Shown: positions 47,693 to 56,824, numbered from the stretch's first letter. The stretch is DNA of 64,000 nucleotides from Streptomyces echinatus (GCF_014203595.1 NZ_JACHJK010000007.1:124001-188000); one strand, 5' to 3'. Notes: generated by a model from the sequence alone, not told the origin. Made by a program: numbers and translations.

Positions 47693-49960
47693 ATGCAACT
47701 CGCCGCGATCATCGTGTCGCTGGTCCTGATCGTGGTCGGCGTGGCACTGTTCGGCCGCGCCCTCCTGCAGATCTACAACTTCATGCGGCTGGGCCAGCCC
47801 GTGCCGGCCGGTACCCGGACCGACGATCCCACGCAGCGCACCATCACCGTGGCCAAGGAGTTCCTCGGCCACACCCGGATGAACCGCTGGGGCGTCGTCG
47901 GCGTGGCGCACTGGTTCGTGGCGGTGGGCTTCTTCTCCCTGCTGCTGACGATCGTCAACGCCATCGGGCAGCTGTTCCAGGCGGACTGGCTCCTGCCGGT
48001 CATCGGCGACTGGGCGCCGTACAACGTCTTCGTCGAGTTCCTCGGCACGATGACGGCCCTCGGCATCCTCGTCCTGATCGTCATCCGCCAGCTGAGCAAG
48101 CCGAACAAGCCGGGCCGCAAGTCCCGCTTCGCCGGCTCCAACTTCGGCCAGGCGTACTTCGTCGAGGCCGTCATCCTCATCGTCGGCGTCTGCATCTTCA
48201 TGCTGCACGCCCTCGAAGGCGCCCAGCACCACGTGGACAGCTACGAGGCCTCGTTCTTCATCTCGTACCCGGTCGTCGCCTGGCTGCGGGACATGGACGT
48301 CTCCACGCTCCAGAACCTCACCTACTTCTTCGCCGGCCTGAAGATCGCGACCTCCTTCATCTGGATGATCACGGTCGCCCTGAAGACCGACATGGGTGTG
48401 GCCTGGCACCGCTTCCTGGCGTTCCCGAACATCTGGTTCAAGCGCAACGCCACCGGTGAGACCTCCCTGGGCGCCCTGCTGCCGATGACGAGCGGTGGCA
48501 AGCCGATCGACTTCACCGACCCCGGTGACGACGACGTCTTCGGCGTCTCCCAGGTCGAGCAGTTCTCCTGGAAGGGCCTGCTGGACTTCTCCACCTGCAC
48601 CGAGTGCGGCCGCTGCCAGTCGCAGTGCCCCGCCTGGAACACCGGCAAGCCGCTGTCGCCGAAGCTGCTGATCATGTCGCTGCGCGACAACGCCCACGCC
48701 AAGGCCCCTTACCTGCTCGCGGGTGGCGGCAAGACCGTGGAGGGCGAGGAGAAGGCGGGCGAGGAGCAGCTGGCCGGCGTGCCCGCCGCCGCCCTCGCCG
48801 AGGCCGAGCGCCCCCTGATCGGCACCGCCGAGGAGAACGGCGTCATCGACCCCGACGTCCTGTGGTCCTGCACCACCTGCGGCGCCTGTGTCGAGCAGTG
48901 CCCGGTGGACATCGAGCACGTCGACCACATCGTCGACATGCGCCGCTACCAGGTGATGATCGAGTCCGCGTTCCCGTCCGAGGCGGGCACGATGCTCAAG
49001 AACCTGGAGAAGAAGGGCAACCCCTGGGGCCTGGCGAAGAAGCAGCGCCTGGAGTGGACCAAGGAGGTCGACTTCGAGGTCCCGGTCGTCGGCAAGGACA
49101 TCGAGGACCTCACCGAGGTCGAGTACCTCTACTGGGTCGGCTGCGCCGGCGCCCTGGAGGACCGCGCCAAGAAGACCACCAAGGCCTTCGCGGAACTCCT
49201 CCACATCGCGGGCGTCAAGTTCGCGATCATGGGCGGCGACGAGAAGTGCACCGGTGACTCCGCCCGCCGCCTCGGCAACGAGCCCCTGTTCCAGGAGCTC
49301 GGCATGGAGAACGTCGCCGCGCTGAACATGGCCTTCGGCGAGGATGACGAGGACGAGTCGACCAGGAAGCCGAAGTCGGCGAAGAAGATCGTCGCGACCT
49401 GCCCGCACTGCCTCAACACCCTCGGCAACGAGTACCCGCAGCTCGGCGGCGACTACGAGGTCATCCACCACACCCAGCTGCTGCAGCACCTGGTGGACGA
49501 GGGCAAGCTGATCCCGGTGACCCCGGTCGAGGGCATCATCACCTACCACGACCCGTGCTACCTGGGCCGCCACAACAAGATCTACACGCCCCCGCGCGAG
49601 ATCATCGGCAAGGTCCCGGGCCTGCGCAACGAGGAGATGCACCGCCACAAGGAGCGCGGCTTCTGCTGCGGCGCCGGCGGCGCCCGGATGTGGATGGAAG
49701 AGCGGATCGGCAAGCGCATCAACAACGAGCGCGTCGACGAGGCCCTCTCCCTCAACCCGGACATCGTCTCCACCGCCTGCCCGTTCTGCCTCGTCATGCT
49801 GACCGACTCGGTCAACGGCAAGAAGAACGACGGCAAGGCCAAGGAGTCCATCCAGGTCGTGGACGTCGCCCAGCTCCTGCTGGACTCGGTCAGGACGCCG
49901 GTCGACCCGGCGGACGAGCCCGAGACCGAGAACGAGCCGGAACCGGAACCGGTGAAGTGA
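47693..49960 (+). CDS. Membrane Fe-S oxidoreductase (heterodisulfide-reductase-like)
   Basis: A 755-residue fusion. The N-terminal membrane domain (about five spans, NarI/DsrM-like) is followed by two 4Fe-4S motifs, CTECGRCQSQCP and CTTCGACVEQCP, and two C-terminal cysteine-rich CCG-type domains (ending CCGAGGARM and preceded by DPCYLGRHNKIY). Such proteins pass electrons between membrane quinones and a cytosolic partner. AGGAG lies six bases before the ATG at 47693; upstream in-frame codons lack family similarity. Physiological partner unknown. Confidence 0.9.
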   Translation: MQLAAIIVSLVLIVVGVALFGRALLQIYNFMRLGQPVPAGTRTDDPTQRTITVAKEFLGHTRMNRWGVVGVAHWFVAVGFFSLLLTIVNAIGQLFQADWLLPVIGDWAPYNVFVEFLGTMTALGILVLIVIRQLSKPNKPGRKSRFAGSNFGQAYFVEAVILIVGVCIFMLHALEGAQHHVDSYEASFFISYPVVAWLRDMDVSTLQNLTYFFAGLKIATSFIWMITVALKTDMGVAWHRFLAFPNIWFKRNATGETSLGALLPMTSGGKPIDFTDPGDDDVFGVSQVEQFSWKGLLDFSTCTECGRCQSQCPAWNTGKPLSPKLLIMSLRDNAHAKAPYLLAGGGKTVEGEEKAGEEQLAGVPAAALAEAERPLIGTAEENGVIDPDVLWSCTTCGACVEQCPVDIEHVDHIVDMRRYQVMIESAFPSEAGTMLKNLEKKGNPWGLAKKQRLEWTKEVDFEVPVVGKDIEDLTEVEYLYWVGCAGALEDRAKKTTKAFAELLHIAGVKFAIMGGDEKCTGDSARRLGNEPLFQELGMENVAALNMAFGEDDEDESTRKPKSAKKIVATCPHCLNTLGNEYPQLGGDYEVIHHTQLLQHLVDEGKLIPVTPVEGIITYHDPCYLGRHNKIYTPPREIIGKVPGLRNEEMHRHKERGFCCGAGGARMWMEERIGKRINNERVDEALSLNPDIVSTACPFCLVMLTDSVNGKKNDGKAKESIQVVDVAQLLLDSVRTPVDPADEPETENEPEPEPVK

Positions 49961-49977
49961 CCGCCCGCTGAAAGACC

Positions 49978-50018
49978 CGACGCCGCCCCCTGACCCGCAC
50001 AGGCAGGGGGCGGCGTCG
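49978..50018 (+). terminator. Terminator of the Fe-S oxidoreductase gene
   Basis: CGACGCCGCCCCCTG (49978-49992) pairs with CAGGGGGCGGCGTCG (50004-50018), 15 bp stem, 17 bp beyond the stop. Confidence 0.7.
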
Positions 50019-50029
50019 TTCCCCGGGGC

Positions 50030-50066
50030 GCCGGGCCGGGGCCGGGGCCGGGGCCCGGGCCGGGGA
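50030..50066. repeat. G-run tract with quadruplex potential
   Basis: Successive runs of three or four G separated by CC (GGGCCGGGGCCGGGGCCGGGG pattern, split across 50035-50065) follow the terminator. It meets the usual G-quadruplex spacing rule on the plus strand. Confidence 0.45.
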
Positions 50067-50183
50067 ACGATTGGCAGGTCCGTTCCACCGCGGACGCGGG
50101 CCCCACCCCTCAACCGCAGGTCAGAGCGACTGCCCGGACCTGCGGCGTGGAACTCCTCTGCCGATCACCTGCGGAACGGACGG

Positions 50184-50501
50184 CTACGAGGACTTCGGGG
50201 ACGCCTGCTGGACCACCTCGAAGGACCAGAGGGTGGAGCCGGAGGCGGCCGGCTTGGGGCGGTCGCCGCCGCCCTGGTGCGCGGACTTCATCGGGCCCTC
50301 CATCCACGCCTGGAAGGACTCCTCGTCACGCCAGCGGGTGTACACGAGGTACTGGTCGGTGCCCTCGACGGGCCGCAGCAGCTCGAACCACTCGAAGCCG
50401 TCGGAGTTCTCCACCGCGTGGGCCCGCGAGGCGAACCGCTGCTCCAGGACCTCCCGCTGCTCGGCGGGCACGGTCAGCACGTTGATCTTCACTACGCTCA
50501 T
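50184..50501 (-). CDS. Antibiotic-biosynthesis-monooxygenase (ABM) fold protein
   Basis: A 105-residue ferredoxin-like ABM domain: VVKINVLTVPAEQREVLEQR, then AVENSDGFEWFELLRPVEGT, QYLVYTRWRDEESFQAWM. The family includes cofactor-free monooxygenases and heme-degrading IsdG/MhuD types; the WF and W residues fit but do not decide. Cytosolic. The ATG at 50501 starts the conserved strand. Confidence 0.88.
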   Translation of the reverse strand: MSVVKINVLTVPAEQREVLEQRFASRAHAVENSDGFEWFELLRPVEGTDQYLVYTRWRDEESFQAWMEGPMKSAHQGGGDRPKPAASGSTLWSFEVVQQASPKSS

Positions 50502-50533
50502 GGCCCCATCCTGGACCATGCCCCCCGCCGTTC

Positions 50534-51568
50534 TCAGAAGCCGGTCGTGAACGCGTACACCAACAGGATGAGGACGAAGCCGCCCCCGGCGAACAGGAGG
50601 GACACCAGGTTCGCCTCCTGCCCGAGCAGGATCGGGCGCCAGGCCAGGTACAACCCGGCGACGAACAGGCCGCGGACCGTCTGCGCCCACGCCGACCAGG
50701 CCCGGTCCTGCAGGGCGTCCGGGTCGGGCGCCAGGGAGAACACGGCCGCCATGACGAGGCCGAAGACCACCGTGACGAGAACGAAGGCGAACAGCGCCGC
50801 CCGCCCCTGGTCGTCGTCCGGGAACGGCTTCCAGCGGCCGGCGGCCAGGGCGGGCAGGTCCCTGGACTCGTTGACGTATCCGCCGAGTTCGGGACGCGAC
50901 CTGGACCACAGCACCTGGACCGGCGTGCCCGCACGGGGCCTGTCGTAGGTGTAGGCGCCCTTCACCAGGACGCGTGCGCGGCCGCCGGCCACGGCGAGGG
51001 TCAGCCGGGACGCATAGCCCTTCACCCGGTCCTCGTCGTCCCGCTCGGGCCGTACCCGCAGCGGCTCGCCCACCACACGGGCCGGGCCCACCTCGGCGCC
51101 CGCGTCCCGCAACCGCTCGATCCGGTCGTTGGACGGCATGCTCATCAGGCAGCCGAACATCGCGCCGGCGGCGAGGCCCACCAGCAGCCAGACGGCGACC
51201 GTACGGCCCTTGATCCACAGCGCGGAGTCGTCGGTCCAGGGCCAGGGTGCGCCGGGCTTCCGCGCCCCGGGCTTCCCCACTACGGGCTTCCCCGCCCCGG
51301 GCTTCCGCGCGCCCTTCTCCAGGGAGACCCCGCTGCCGGGGGAGGCGCCGCCGGGGCCCGGCGGCCCGTCCTCCCCCACCAGCCGCAGCGACCACAGCGC
51401 CACCACGCGCACCGCGGCGCACCCGGCGGCCACCCCGCCCCACACCAGCGGCCCGTTCCAGGGGTGCGACATCGGCGCCACCCCCAGCAGCCACACGCAC
51501 GCGACCACCCCCGCGGCCCACCCCACGAGCCCGCACAGCCGCACGAGCCACACCAGCACGGACGCCAT
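50534..51568 (-). CDS. Multi-span membrane protein of unknown function
   Basis: A 344-residue protein from an ATG at 51568 with two N-terminal spans, a Lys/Pro/Gly-rich cytoplasmic or external linker built of KPGA-type repeats (residues 95-118), a third span (VAVWLLVGLAAGAMFGCLM), a soluble beta-rich domain (ARVVGEPLRVRPERDDED, ARVLVKGAYTYDRP) and C-terminal spans. The middle resembles DUF3592-type domains, weakly. Function unknown. Confidence 0.75.
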   Translation of the reverse strand: MASVLVWLVRLCGLVGWAAGVVACVWLLGVAPMSHPWNGPLVWGGVAAGCAAVRVVALWSLRLVGEDGPPGPGGASPGSGVSLEKGARKPGAGKPVVGKPGARKPGAPWPWTDDSALWIKGRTVAVWLLVGLAAGAMFGCLMSMPSNDRIERLRDAGAEVGPARVVGEPLRVRPERDDEDRVKGYASRLTLAVAGGRARVLVKGAYTYDRPRAGTPVQVLWSRSRPELGGYVNESRDLPALAAGRWKPFPDDDQGRAALFAFVLVTVVFGLVMAAVFSLAPDPDALQDRAWSAWAQTVRGLFVAGLYLAWRPILLGQEANLVSLLFAGGGFVLILLVYAFTTGF

Positions 51569-51910
51569 CCGTTCCCCCCTCCAGCGCACGACCGGCCCCG
51601 CCGGGACCGCATGACTCCCGTGCCCCGGCGGCCACAGCGATCCCACACCCTCACCGAACGCGCGTTCAAGCATCTGCGCGGCACCGGAAGGGAGATCACC
51701 CCCCGCGACGGACCCGCGCCGCCTCCGCCGTGCCGACCGCCACGGTCTCCGCCGCTTCCCCGAACGCCGGGGGAACCCTGAGCGACCCCGGAGGATCCCC
51801 GGGTGCCGCGCCTGACGGCCCCTTAGGGGATGTCACAGGTCGGCCGCAAAGGCGGGCCCGGACCGCAGGGCCCGGCACGTCGGTCACCGGGACCAGGTAC
51901 GTTCGATGAC

Positions 51911-52870
51911 GTGGCTGGATTCAGGATCGGACGCGGGGGCCGGGACAACCGCACCCCCCAAGGACAGCAGGCTCCCCAGGGACCGTCGTACGGGCGCGGG
52001 CACGGCCCCGCTCAGCCCGGAGGCCCGTCGCACGGACAGCCGTCGTACGGACGGCCGGGCCCGTCGGGCCCCTCGCAGGGCTACCCGTCGGCGCCCCAGC
52101 CGCCGTACCCGCAGCAGGGGCAGCAGTACGGCTACCCGGGACCGGCCGACGACGGTCCGGAGTACTTCGGCGACGGCGGCTACCCGCACCCCGGGAACGT
52201 CCCGCACGACCCGTACGCGGCCAACAACCCTGGCCACACCCAGGCGTTCTCGGTCGACGAGGCCGCCGGCTACACCCAGGGCTCGACCTACCACGCCGGC
52301 TCGGCCGCCGCGCCCGCCGGCCCGGTCGGGCCGCCCCTGCACTGGAAGGAACTGCTGAAGGGGATCGTCTTCTCCCCGGACCAGACGTTCCTGCGCATGC
52401 GGGACTACACGATGTGGGTCCCCGCGGTCGTCGTGACCTTCCTGTACGGCCTGCTGGCCGTCTTCGGCTTCGACGACGCCCGCAAGGACGCGATCGACTC
52501 CTCGTTCTCCACCACGGTGCCGATGGTGCTGCTGGCGGCCGTCGCGATGGTGGTGGGCCTGTTCGTCCTGGGCGTGGTCACCCACACCCTGGCCCGCCAG
52601 CTGGGCGGTGACGGCGCCTGGCAGCCCACGGTGGGCCTGTCCATGCTGATCGCGGCCCTCACGGACACGCCCCGGCTGGTCTTCGCCATGTTCTTCGGCG
52701 GCGACGCCGGCTTCGTCCAGGTCCTCGGCTGGGCCACCTGGATCGGCGCGGGCGCCCTGCTGACCCTGATGGTCTCCCGCTCCCACGACCTGCCCTGGCC
52801 GAAGGCGCTGGGCGCGTCGGCGATCCAGCTGATCGCGCTGCTCTCCATAGTGAAGCTGGGCACGTTCTAG
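51911..52870 (+). CDS. Yip1-family membrane protein
   Basis: A 319-residue protein. The first ~145 residues are Gly/Pro/Gln/Tyr-rich and disordered (YPQQGQQYGYPGP), followed by HWKELLKGIVFSPDQTFLRM and five membrane spans with the Yip1-type PxxTF start. The GTG at 51911 begins AGFRIGRGGRDNRTPQ, a start I recognise in Streptomyces relatives; the open frame to 51830 looks non-coding. Membrane organisation role is unproven. Confidence 0.83.
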   Translation: MAGFRIGRGGRDNRTPQGQQAPQGPSYGRGHGPAQPGGPSHGQPSYGRPGPSGPSQGYPSAPQPPYPQQGQQYGYPGPADDGPEYFGDGGYPHPGNVPHDPYAANNPGHTQAFSVDEAAGYTQGSTYHAGSAAAPAGPVGPPLHWKELLKGIVFSPDQTFLRMRDYTMWVPAVVVTFLYGLLAVFGFDDARKDAIDSSFSTTVPMVLLAAVAMVVGLFVLGVVTHTLARQLGGDGAWQPTVGLSMLIAALTDTPRLVFAMFFGGDAGFVQVLGWATWIGAGALLTLMVSRSHDLPWPKALGASAIQLIALLSIVKLGTF

Positions 52871-52894
52871 CGGTCACCGGTCACCGGAGACGAC

Positions 52895-52923
52895 AGGGCC
52901 CTCGGCGGCATGCCGAGGGCCCT
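52895..52923. terminator. Bidirectional terminator
   Basis: AGGGCCCTCGGC (52895-52906) pairs with GCCGAGGGCCCT (52912-52923), followed by TGCTG. It lies between convergent genes ending at 52870 and 52955. Confidence 0.68.
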
Positions 52924-52954
52924 TGCTGTGCGTCGCGGGAGGCGAGGCGGCCCG

Positions 52955-53458
52955 CTAGGCGTCGAGGACCTGGCCCTCACGCTTCACCACGGGCGGCTCG
53001 ACGCTCCACGGGAAGTTGATCCATTCGTCGGTGCGCTTCCACACGTACTCGCACTTCACGAGGGAGTGCGACTTTTCGTAGATCACCGCGGAGCGCACCT
53101 CGGCGACGGTGTCCAGGCAGAAGTCGCGGACCAGCTTCAGGGTCTTGCCGGTGTCCGCGACGTCGTCGGTGATCAGCACCTTCTTGTCGGAGAAGTCGAT
53201 CACGTTCGGCACGGGCGCGAGCATGACCGGCATTTCCAGGGTGGTGCCCACACCCGTGTAGAACTCGACGTTCACCAGGTGGATGTTCTTGCAGTCGAGG
53301 GCGTAGGCGAGCCCGCCCGCGACGAACACCCCGCCGCGCGCGATGCTCAGCACGATGTCGGGCTCGTACCCGTCGTCGGCGATGGTCTGCGCCAGCTCGC
53401 GGATGGCGGTCCCGAACCGCTCGTAGGTCAGGTTCTCCCGCACGTCGGCGTCGCTCAT
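52955..53458 (-). CDS. Purine-type phosphoribosyltransferase
   Basis: A 167-residue type-I PRTase. DIVLSIARGGVFVAGGLAYAL is the N-terminal core, and KKVLITDDVADTGKTLKLV is the PRPP motif. The hood (CEYVWKRTDEWINFPWS) resembles hypoxanthine/xanthine/guanine salvage enzymes. It probably salvages a purine base; the exact base is not determinable. The dcd gene lies 13 bp upstream on the same strand, suggesting a nucleotide-metabolism pair. Confidence 0.88.
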   Translation of the reverse strand: MSDADVRENLTYERFGTAIRELAQTIADDGYEPDIVLSIARGGVFVAGGLAYALDCKNIHLVNVEFYTGVGTTLEMPVMLAPVPNVIDFSDKKVLITDDVADTGKTLKLVRDFCLDTVAEVRSAVIYEKSHSLVKCEYVWKRTDEWINFPWSVEPPVVKREGQVLDA

Positions 53459-53471
53459 GTCGTCGTAGCCC

Positions 53472-54047
53472 TCACACCTGGGTCCGATGGAAATTGAGAT
53501 AGGACCGCGAGGCGGTCGGCCCGCGCTGCCCCTGGTACCGGGAGCCGTACCGCTCGCTGCCGTAGGGGTGCTCGGTGGGCGAGGACAGCCGGAACATGCA
53601 CAGCTGACCGATCTTCATCCCGGGCCACAGCTTGATGGGGAGCGTCGCGAGGTTGGACAGCTCCAGGGTGACGTGCCCGCTGAAGCCGGGGTCGATGAAC
53701 CCGGCGGTGGAGTGTGTGACCAGCCCGAGCCGGCCGAGCGAGCTCTTCCCCTCGAGCCGCGAGGCGAGGTCGTCGGGCAGCGTGATGACCTCGTAGGTGG
53801 AGGCCAGCACGAACTCCCCGGGGTGCAGGATGAACGGCTCATCGCCCTCGGGTTCGACCAGCCGGGTCAGATCGGCCTGCTCGACGGAGGGATCGATGTG
53901 GGGGTACCGGTGATTCTCGAACACCCGGAAATACCGGTCCAGCCGTACATCGATGCTCGACGGCTGCACCATGGATTCGTCGTAGGGATCGATCCGCACC
54001 CGCCCGGCGTCGATCTCGGCCCGGATGTCCTTGTCTGAGAGAAGCAC
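53472..54047 (-). CDS. dcd: dCTP deaminase
   Basis: A 191-residue trimeric enzyme converting dCTP to dUTP for thymidylate synthesis. LLSDKDIRAEIDAGRVRIDP is the start, VQPSSIDVRLDRYFRVF follows, and LEGKSSLGRLGLVTHSTAGFIDPG carries the catalytic and nucleotide-binding residues; RYGSRYQGQRGPT is the C-terminal lid. The GTG at 54047 gives the usual family length. Confidence 0.96.
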   Translation of the reverse strand: MLLSDKDIRAEIDAGRVRIDPYDESMVQPSSIDVRLDRYFRVFENHRYPHIDPSVEQADLTRLVEPEGDEPFILHPGEFVLASTYEVITLPDDLASRLEGKSSLGRLGLVTHSTAGFIDPGFSGHVTLELSNLATLPIKLWPGMKIGQLCMFRLSSPTEHPYGSERYGSRYQGQRGPTASRSYLNFHRTQV

Positions 54048-54170
54048 GTAGCGAGGATACGCAAGGCACGCGGAGCCATGGCAATCACGACGGCTCCGCG
54101 CGCCCGCTGTCACAACCCGACTACAGCCGGTGCTCTGACCTTCCGGTTCGCCGCTTCCTCCCGGTCCGGC

Positions 54171-54329
54171 TCACCGCTTCTCCATGACCACGGGCACCGC
54201 ACTGCGGAGCCGGGCGCATCGCGGACACCGCACGAGCCGGCCGGGGCCGAGCCGGTCGGCCTTCTGCATCGGGAACGACGCGGTGCTGAAGACGTGCCCG
54301 TCCGCGCAGCGGACGACGGTGCGTTCCAT
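54171..54329 (-). CDS. Small CxxC protein
   Basis: A 52-residue protein from an ATG at 54329. It has an ERTVVRCADGHVFSTASFPM start, a second half with LVRCPRCARLRSAVP, and so a C..H..CxxC set that could hold one zinc ion. The same strand stays open to 54662, but the upstream part is antisense to the tRNA gene and is not real protein. I recognise similar short proteins in Streptomyces; function unknown. Confidence 0.7.
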   Translation of the reverse strand: MERTVVRCADGHVFSTASFPMQKADRLGPGRLVRCPRCARLRSAVPVVMEKR

Positions 54330-54587
54330 CAAGTCCCTCAAGTCCCTTCCCCAAGAGCCGCGTCCGGCGTTCTGCCCGGACGCCAAAAGCCACATTACGG
54401 GATCAATGGGACGACTCTCCAGGCGGCACTCCGGCCCCAACGGTACGCCCCAACTCGGGCCGCCCGCAGCCGGATCCCACCCTGAGACAGACTCAAACCT
54501 GCCGGGTTCGAGCACCGGGGGACCGCGATGATGTAAAGTGAGCGAGCGTCCGGACAAGGGATCCATCGGGACCATGTCCGTACATAC

Positions 54588-54661
54588 GCGGGTGTAGTTT
54601 AATGGTAGAACATCAGCTTCCCAAGCTGAGAGCGCGAGTTCGATTCTCGTCACCCGCTCCA
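54588..54661 (+). tRNA. tRNA-Gly (anticodon CCC)
   Basis: Cloverleaf of 71 bases plus encoded CCA. Acceptor GCGGGTG (54588-54594) pairs with CACCCGC (54651-54657), discriminator T, CCA at 54659-54661. The anticodon stem TCAGC/GCTGA encloses the loop TTCCCAA; anticodon CCC at 54620-54622 reads GGG. The T-arm has GTTCGATTC. tRNA 3' ends are frequent integration sites in actinomycetes, and an integrase fragment lies just downstream. Confidence 0.95.
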
Positions 54662-54666
54662 TGACA

Positions 54667-54693
54667 AACCCCCAGGCCAGAAGCCCGGGGGTT
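54667..54693 (+). terminator. Terminator of tRNA-Gly
   Basis: AACCCCCAGGC (54667-54677) pairs with GCCCGGGGGTT (54683-54693) with one mismatch, followed by CTTTGTTG. Confidence 0.68.
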
Positions 54694-54751
54694 CTTTGTT
54701 GTCTAGACCGATGAACAGGTCGCGCACCACAACCGCACCATAAGGACTTGA

Positions 54752-54921
54752 TCAGCTGCCGGTGGGGTGCTCCTCGTGGTGCGCAGGGTTGTCACTCTGC
54801 TGCTTGTGGTGCTTCGCAACCCGTCAAGGCCAGGCTCGGCGTACGACTCCAGGTGCCAGCGGAGCTCCCGGCGGAGGACCGCGGGAAGAATCACAGTCCG
54901 CGTTCCTGCCTCGCTCTTTTG
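54752..54921 (-). pseudogene. Tyrosine-recombinase (integrase) fragment
   Basis: On the minus strand KSEAGTRTVILPAVLRRELR continues as WHLESYAEPGLDGL (54921-54817). This closely follows the conserved stretch of actinobacterial integrases between the first catalytic Arg box and the second, typically PKSxAGxRTVxLP...LxxHL...PGxDGLVF. The frame then breaks; a different frame gives a hydrophilic tail ending at a stop at 54752-54754. Both catalytic boxes are missing, so it is a remnant. Beside a tRNA it suggests an old integrative element. Confidence 0.55.
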
Positions 54922-54960
54922 TCGCACTGGACGTGTCTCCCGTTCATCCGCTCCCATTCG

Positions 54961-55116
54961 GCGAGACGAACCCGGATCCTGAGGACGCCAAGCGGTCCGT
55001 GACGCTGGACCAGCCCGGGACGCCAGGCTCGGTGTCCTTCCGGGCCAAGGCCATCGACGCCAAGGGCACCAACGCCACCCTGGACGCTGATCAACGCCTA
55101 CCGCACCACGAGGTGA
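54961..55116 (+). pseudogene. Possible C-terminal remnant of a secreted S8 protease
   Basis: About 40 codons with strong third-position GC read VTLDQPGTPGSVSFRAKAID, then AKGTN; after a frameshift, TLINAYRTTR and a TGA at 55114-55116. This resembles the terminal strand of Streptomyces secreted subtilases, where a D-G-N-x-V..TI..AY ending is common. It is a short match, so the identity is tentative, but it is coding-like debris. Confidence 0.35.
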
Positions 55117-55228
55117 ACCGAAAAAGTTCCCGGCTCGCGGCAACCCTGTGCGGAGTCTGTGACCACTAGGCGTCGGATCCGGTCATCCCCCGTGCCTGGA
55201 TTCACTCCTCTTCTGGTGAACGGCATGC

Positions 55229-56824
55229 AGGCGCAGCACCGACTACGGCGCGCCATGGAGTCAGGTCTCCTCGTTCCCCGTCAAGGACGGGGCGAGCAGC
55301 GGCGCGGGCATCTCCTTCGTGACGTACGGCCCGGCCGGCAGCAACACGGTCTACGCCGGCGTCAACGACAGGTCCACCTCCCTGTACCGCTCCACCGACG
55401 GCGGCAGCAGCTGGCAGGCCGTCTCCGGGCAGCCCACCGGCCAGATGCCGCAGCACGGCGTGGTCTCCGGTGACGGTTCGCTGTACCTGTCGTACAGCAA
55501 CGACATCGGCCCCAACGACGCGACGGCGGGCTCGGTGTGGAAGTACACGCCGTCCGGCGGCGCGTGGAAGAACATCTCCCCCTCCCAGGGCAGTTACGGG
55601 TTCTCCGGTCTGGCCGTCGACCCGCAGAAGCCGTCCACGGTGATGGTCACCACCCTCGACCGCTGGTGGCCCCAGGACGAGGTCTACCGGACCACCGACG
55701 GCGGCACGACCTGGAAGGCACTGGCCGACAAGTCGCAGCGCGACGCCTCCGCCGCTCCTTACATCGGTACCGGCATCGGTCACTGGATGACCGCGCCGGC
55801 CATCGATCCCTTCGACTCCGGGCACGTGCTGTACGGCACCGGCAACGGCATCTGGCGCAGCAAGGACGCCAATGCCTCCGACAGCGGCGGCACCAGCCAC
55901 TGGACCGCCGGGGCCCGCGGGCTGGAGGAGACCTCGCTGGCGGACGCGATCGCCCCTCCCGGCGGCGCCACCGTCATCACCTCCATGGGCGACCAGGGCG
56001 GCTTCCGCCACGACTCCCTGACCGAGGTGCCCGCCGGACGGCTGAAGAACCCGCTGATGAGCAGCAGCACCGACATCGACTTCGCCCAGTCGGCCCCCGC
56101 GGTGATGGTCCGCGTCGGCACTGGCGGCGCGCAGGACGGCGCCTACTCCACCGACGGCGGCAGCACCTGGAACGGCTTCACCGCAGAACCGGTCCCCAGC
56201 GCGAACAGCGGCCATGTCGCCCTCGCCGCGGACGGCTTCACCATCGTCTGGGCCGAAGCAGGCCAGGCCCCCTACCGCTCGACCGACAAGGGAGCGAGCT
56301 GGTCGAAGGTCAGCGGCCTGGGCACCGACGCCGTCGTCGTCGCCGACCGCTCCTCGGCCAACACCTTCTACGCACTGACCAACGGCACGCTCCACGCCAG
56401 CACCGACGGCGGCGCGACCTTCACCCCCCGCGCCACCAGCCTGCCCTCCGGCAGGCTCACCGCCGTCCCCGGCATCGCGGGGGACCTGTGGATCGCCGGC
56501 GGCGGCAACGGGCTGCTGCACTCCACCGACGGCGGCCGCACCTTCACCACACTCACCACGGTGAAGTCCGCCTCCGCCCTCGGCTTCGGCAAGGCCGCAC
56601 CCGGCGCCAACTACCAGGCCCTGTACCCGATCGGCACCGTCAACGACGTCACCGGAGTCTTCCGCTCCACCGACAAGGGCGCCACCTGGCTCCGCGTCAA
56701 CGACGACGCCCACCAGTGGGGCGCCATCGGCAGCCTCGGCATCATCACCGGCGACCCCGACACCTACGGCCGCCTCTACATCGGCACCAACGGACGCAGC
56801 CTCCAGTACGGCGACCTGTCCTGA
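55229..56824 (+). pseudogene. N-terminally truncated GH74 xyloglucanase
   Basis: About 530 codons matching the C-terminal two thirds of GH74 enzymes, two seven-bladed propellers with repeated YRSTDGGxSW blades (LYRSTDGGSSWQAVSG, VYRTTDGGTTWKAL, PYRSTDKGASWSKV). The family landmark IGHWMTAPAIDPFDSGHVLYG is present, and it ends in the expected GRLYIGTNGRSLQYGD. Homology begins at RRSTDYGAPW immediately after an in-frame stop (55217-55219). The signal peptide and first propeller blades, including one catalytic aspartate, are missing. A GTG at 55319 could start a shorter chain, but no export signal exists. Confidence 0.8.

Larger units (their letters stand above)
54694..55228. other. Region of gene fragments after tRNA-Gly
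   Basis: No intact gene. It contains the integrase and protease-tail fragments and a short unassigned piece (55117-55228) ending where GH74 homology begins. Frame breaks and short coding islands suggest a decayed insertion scar. Confidence 0.6.

Noticed and set aside
54330..54662. Upstream extension of the small CxxC protein reading ERVTRIELALSAWEADVLPL
   Set aside because: It is the antisense translation of the tRNA-Gly gene and its flanks, a well-known artefact; the real start is the ATG at 54329.
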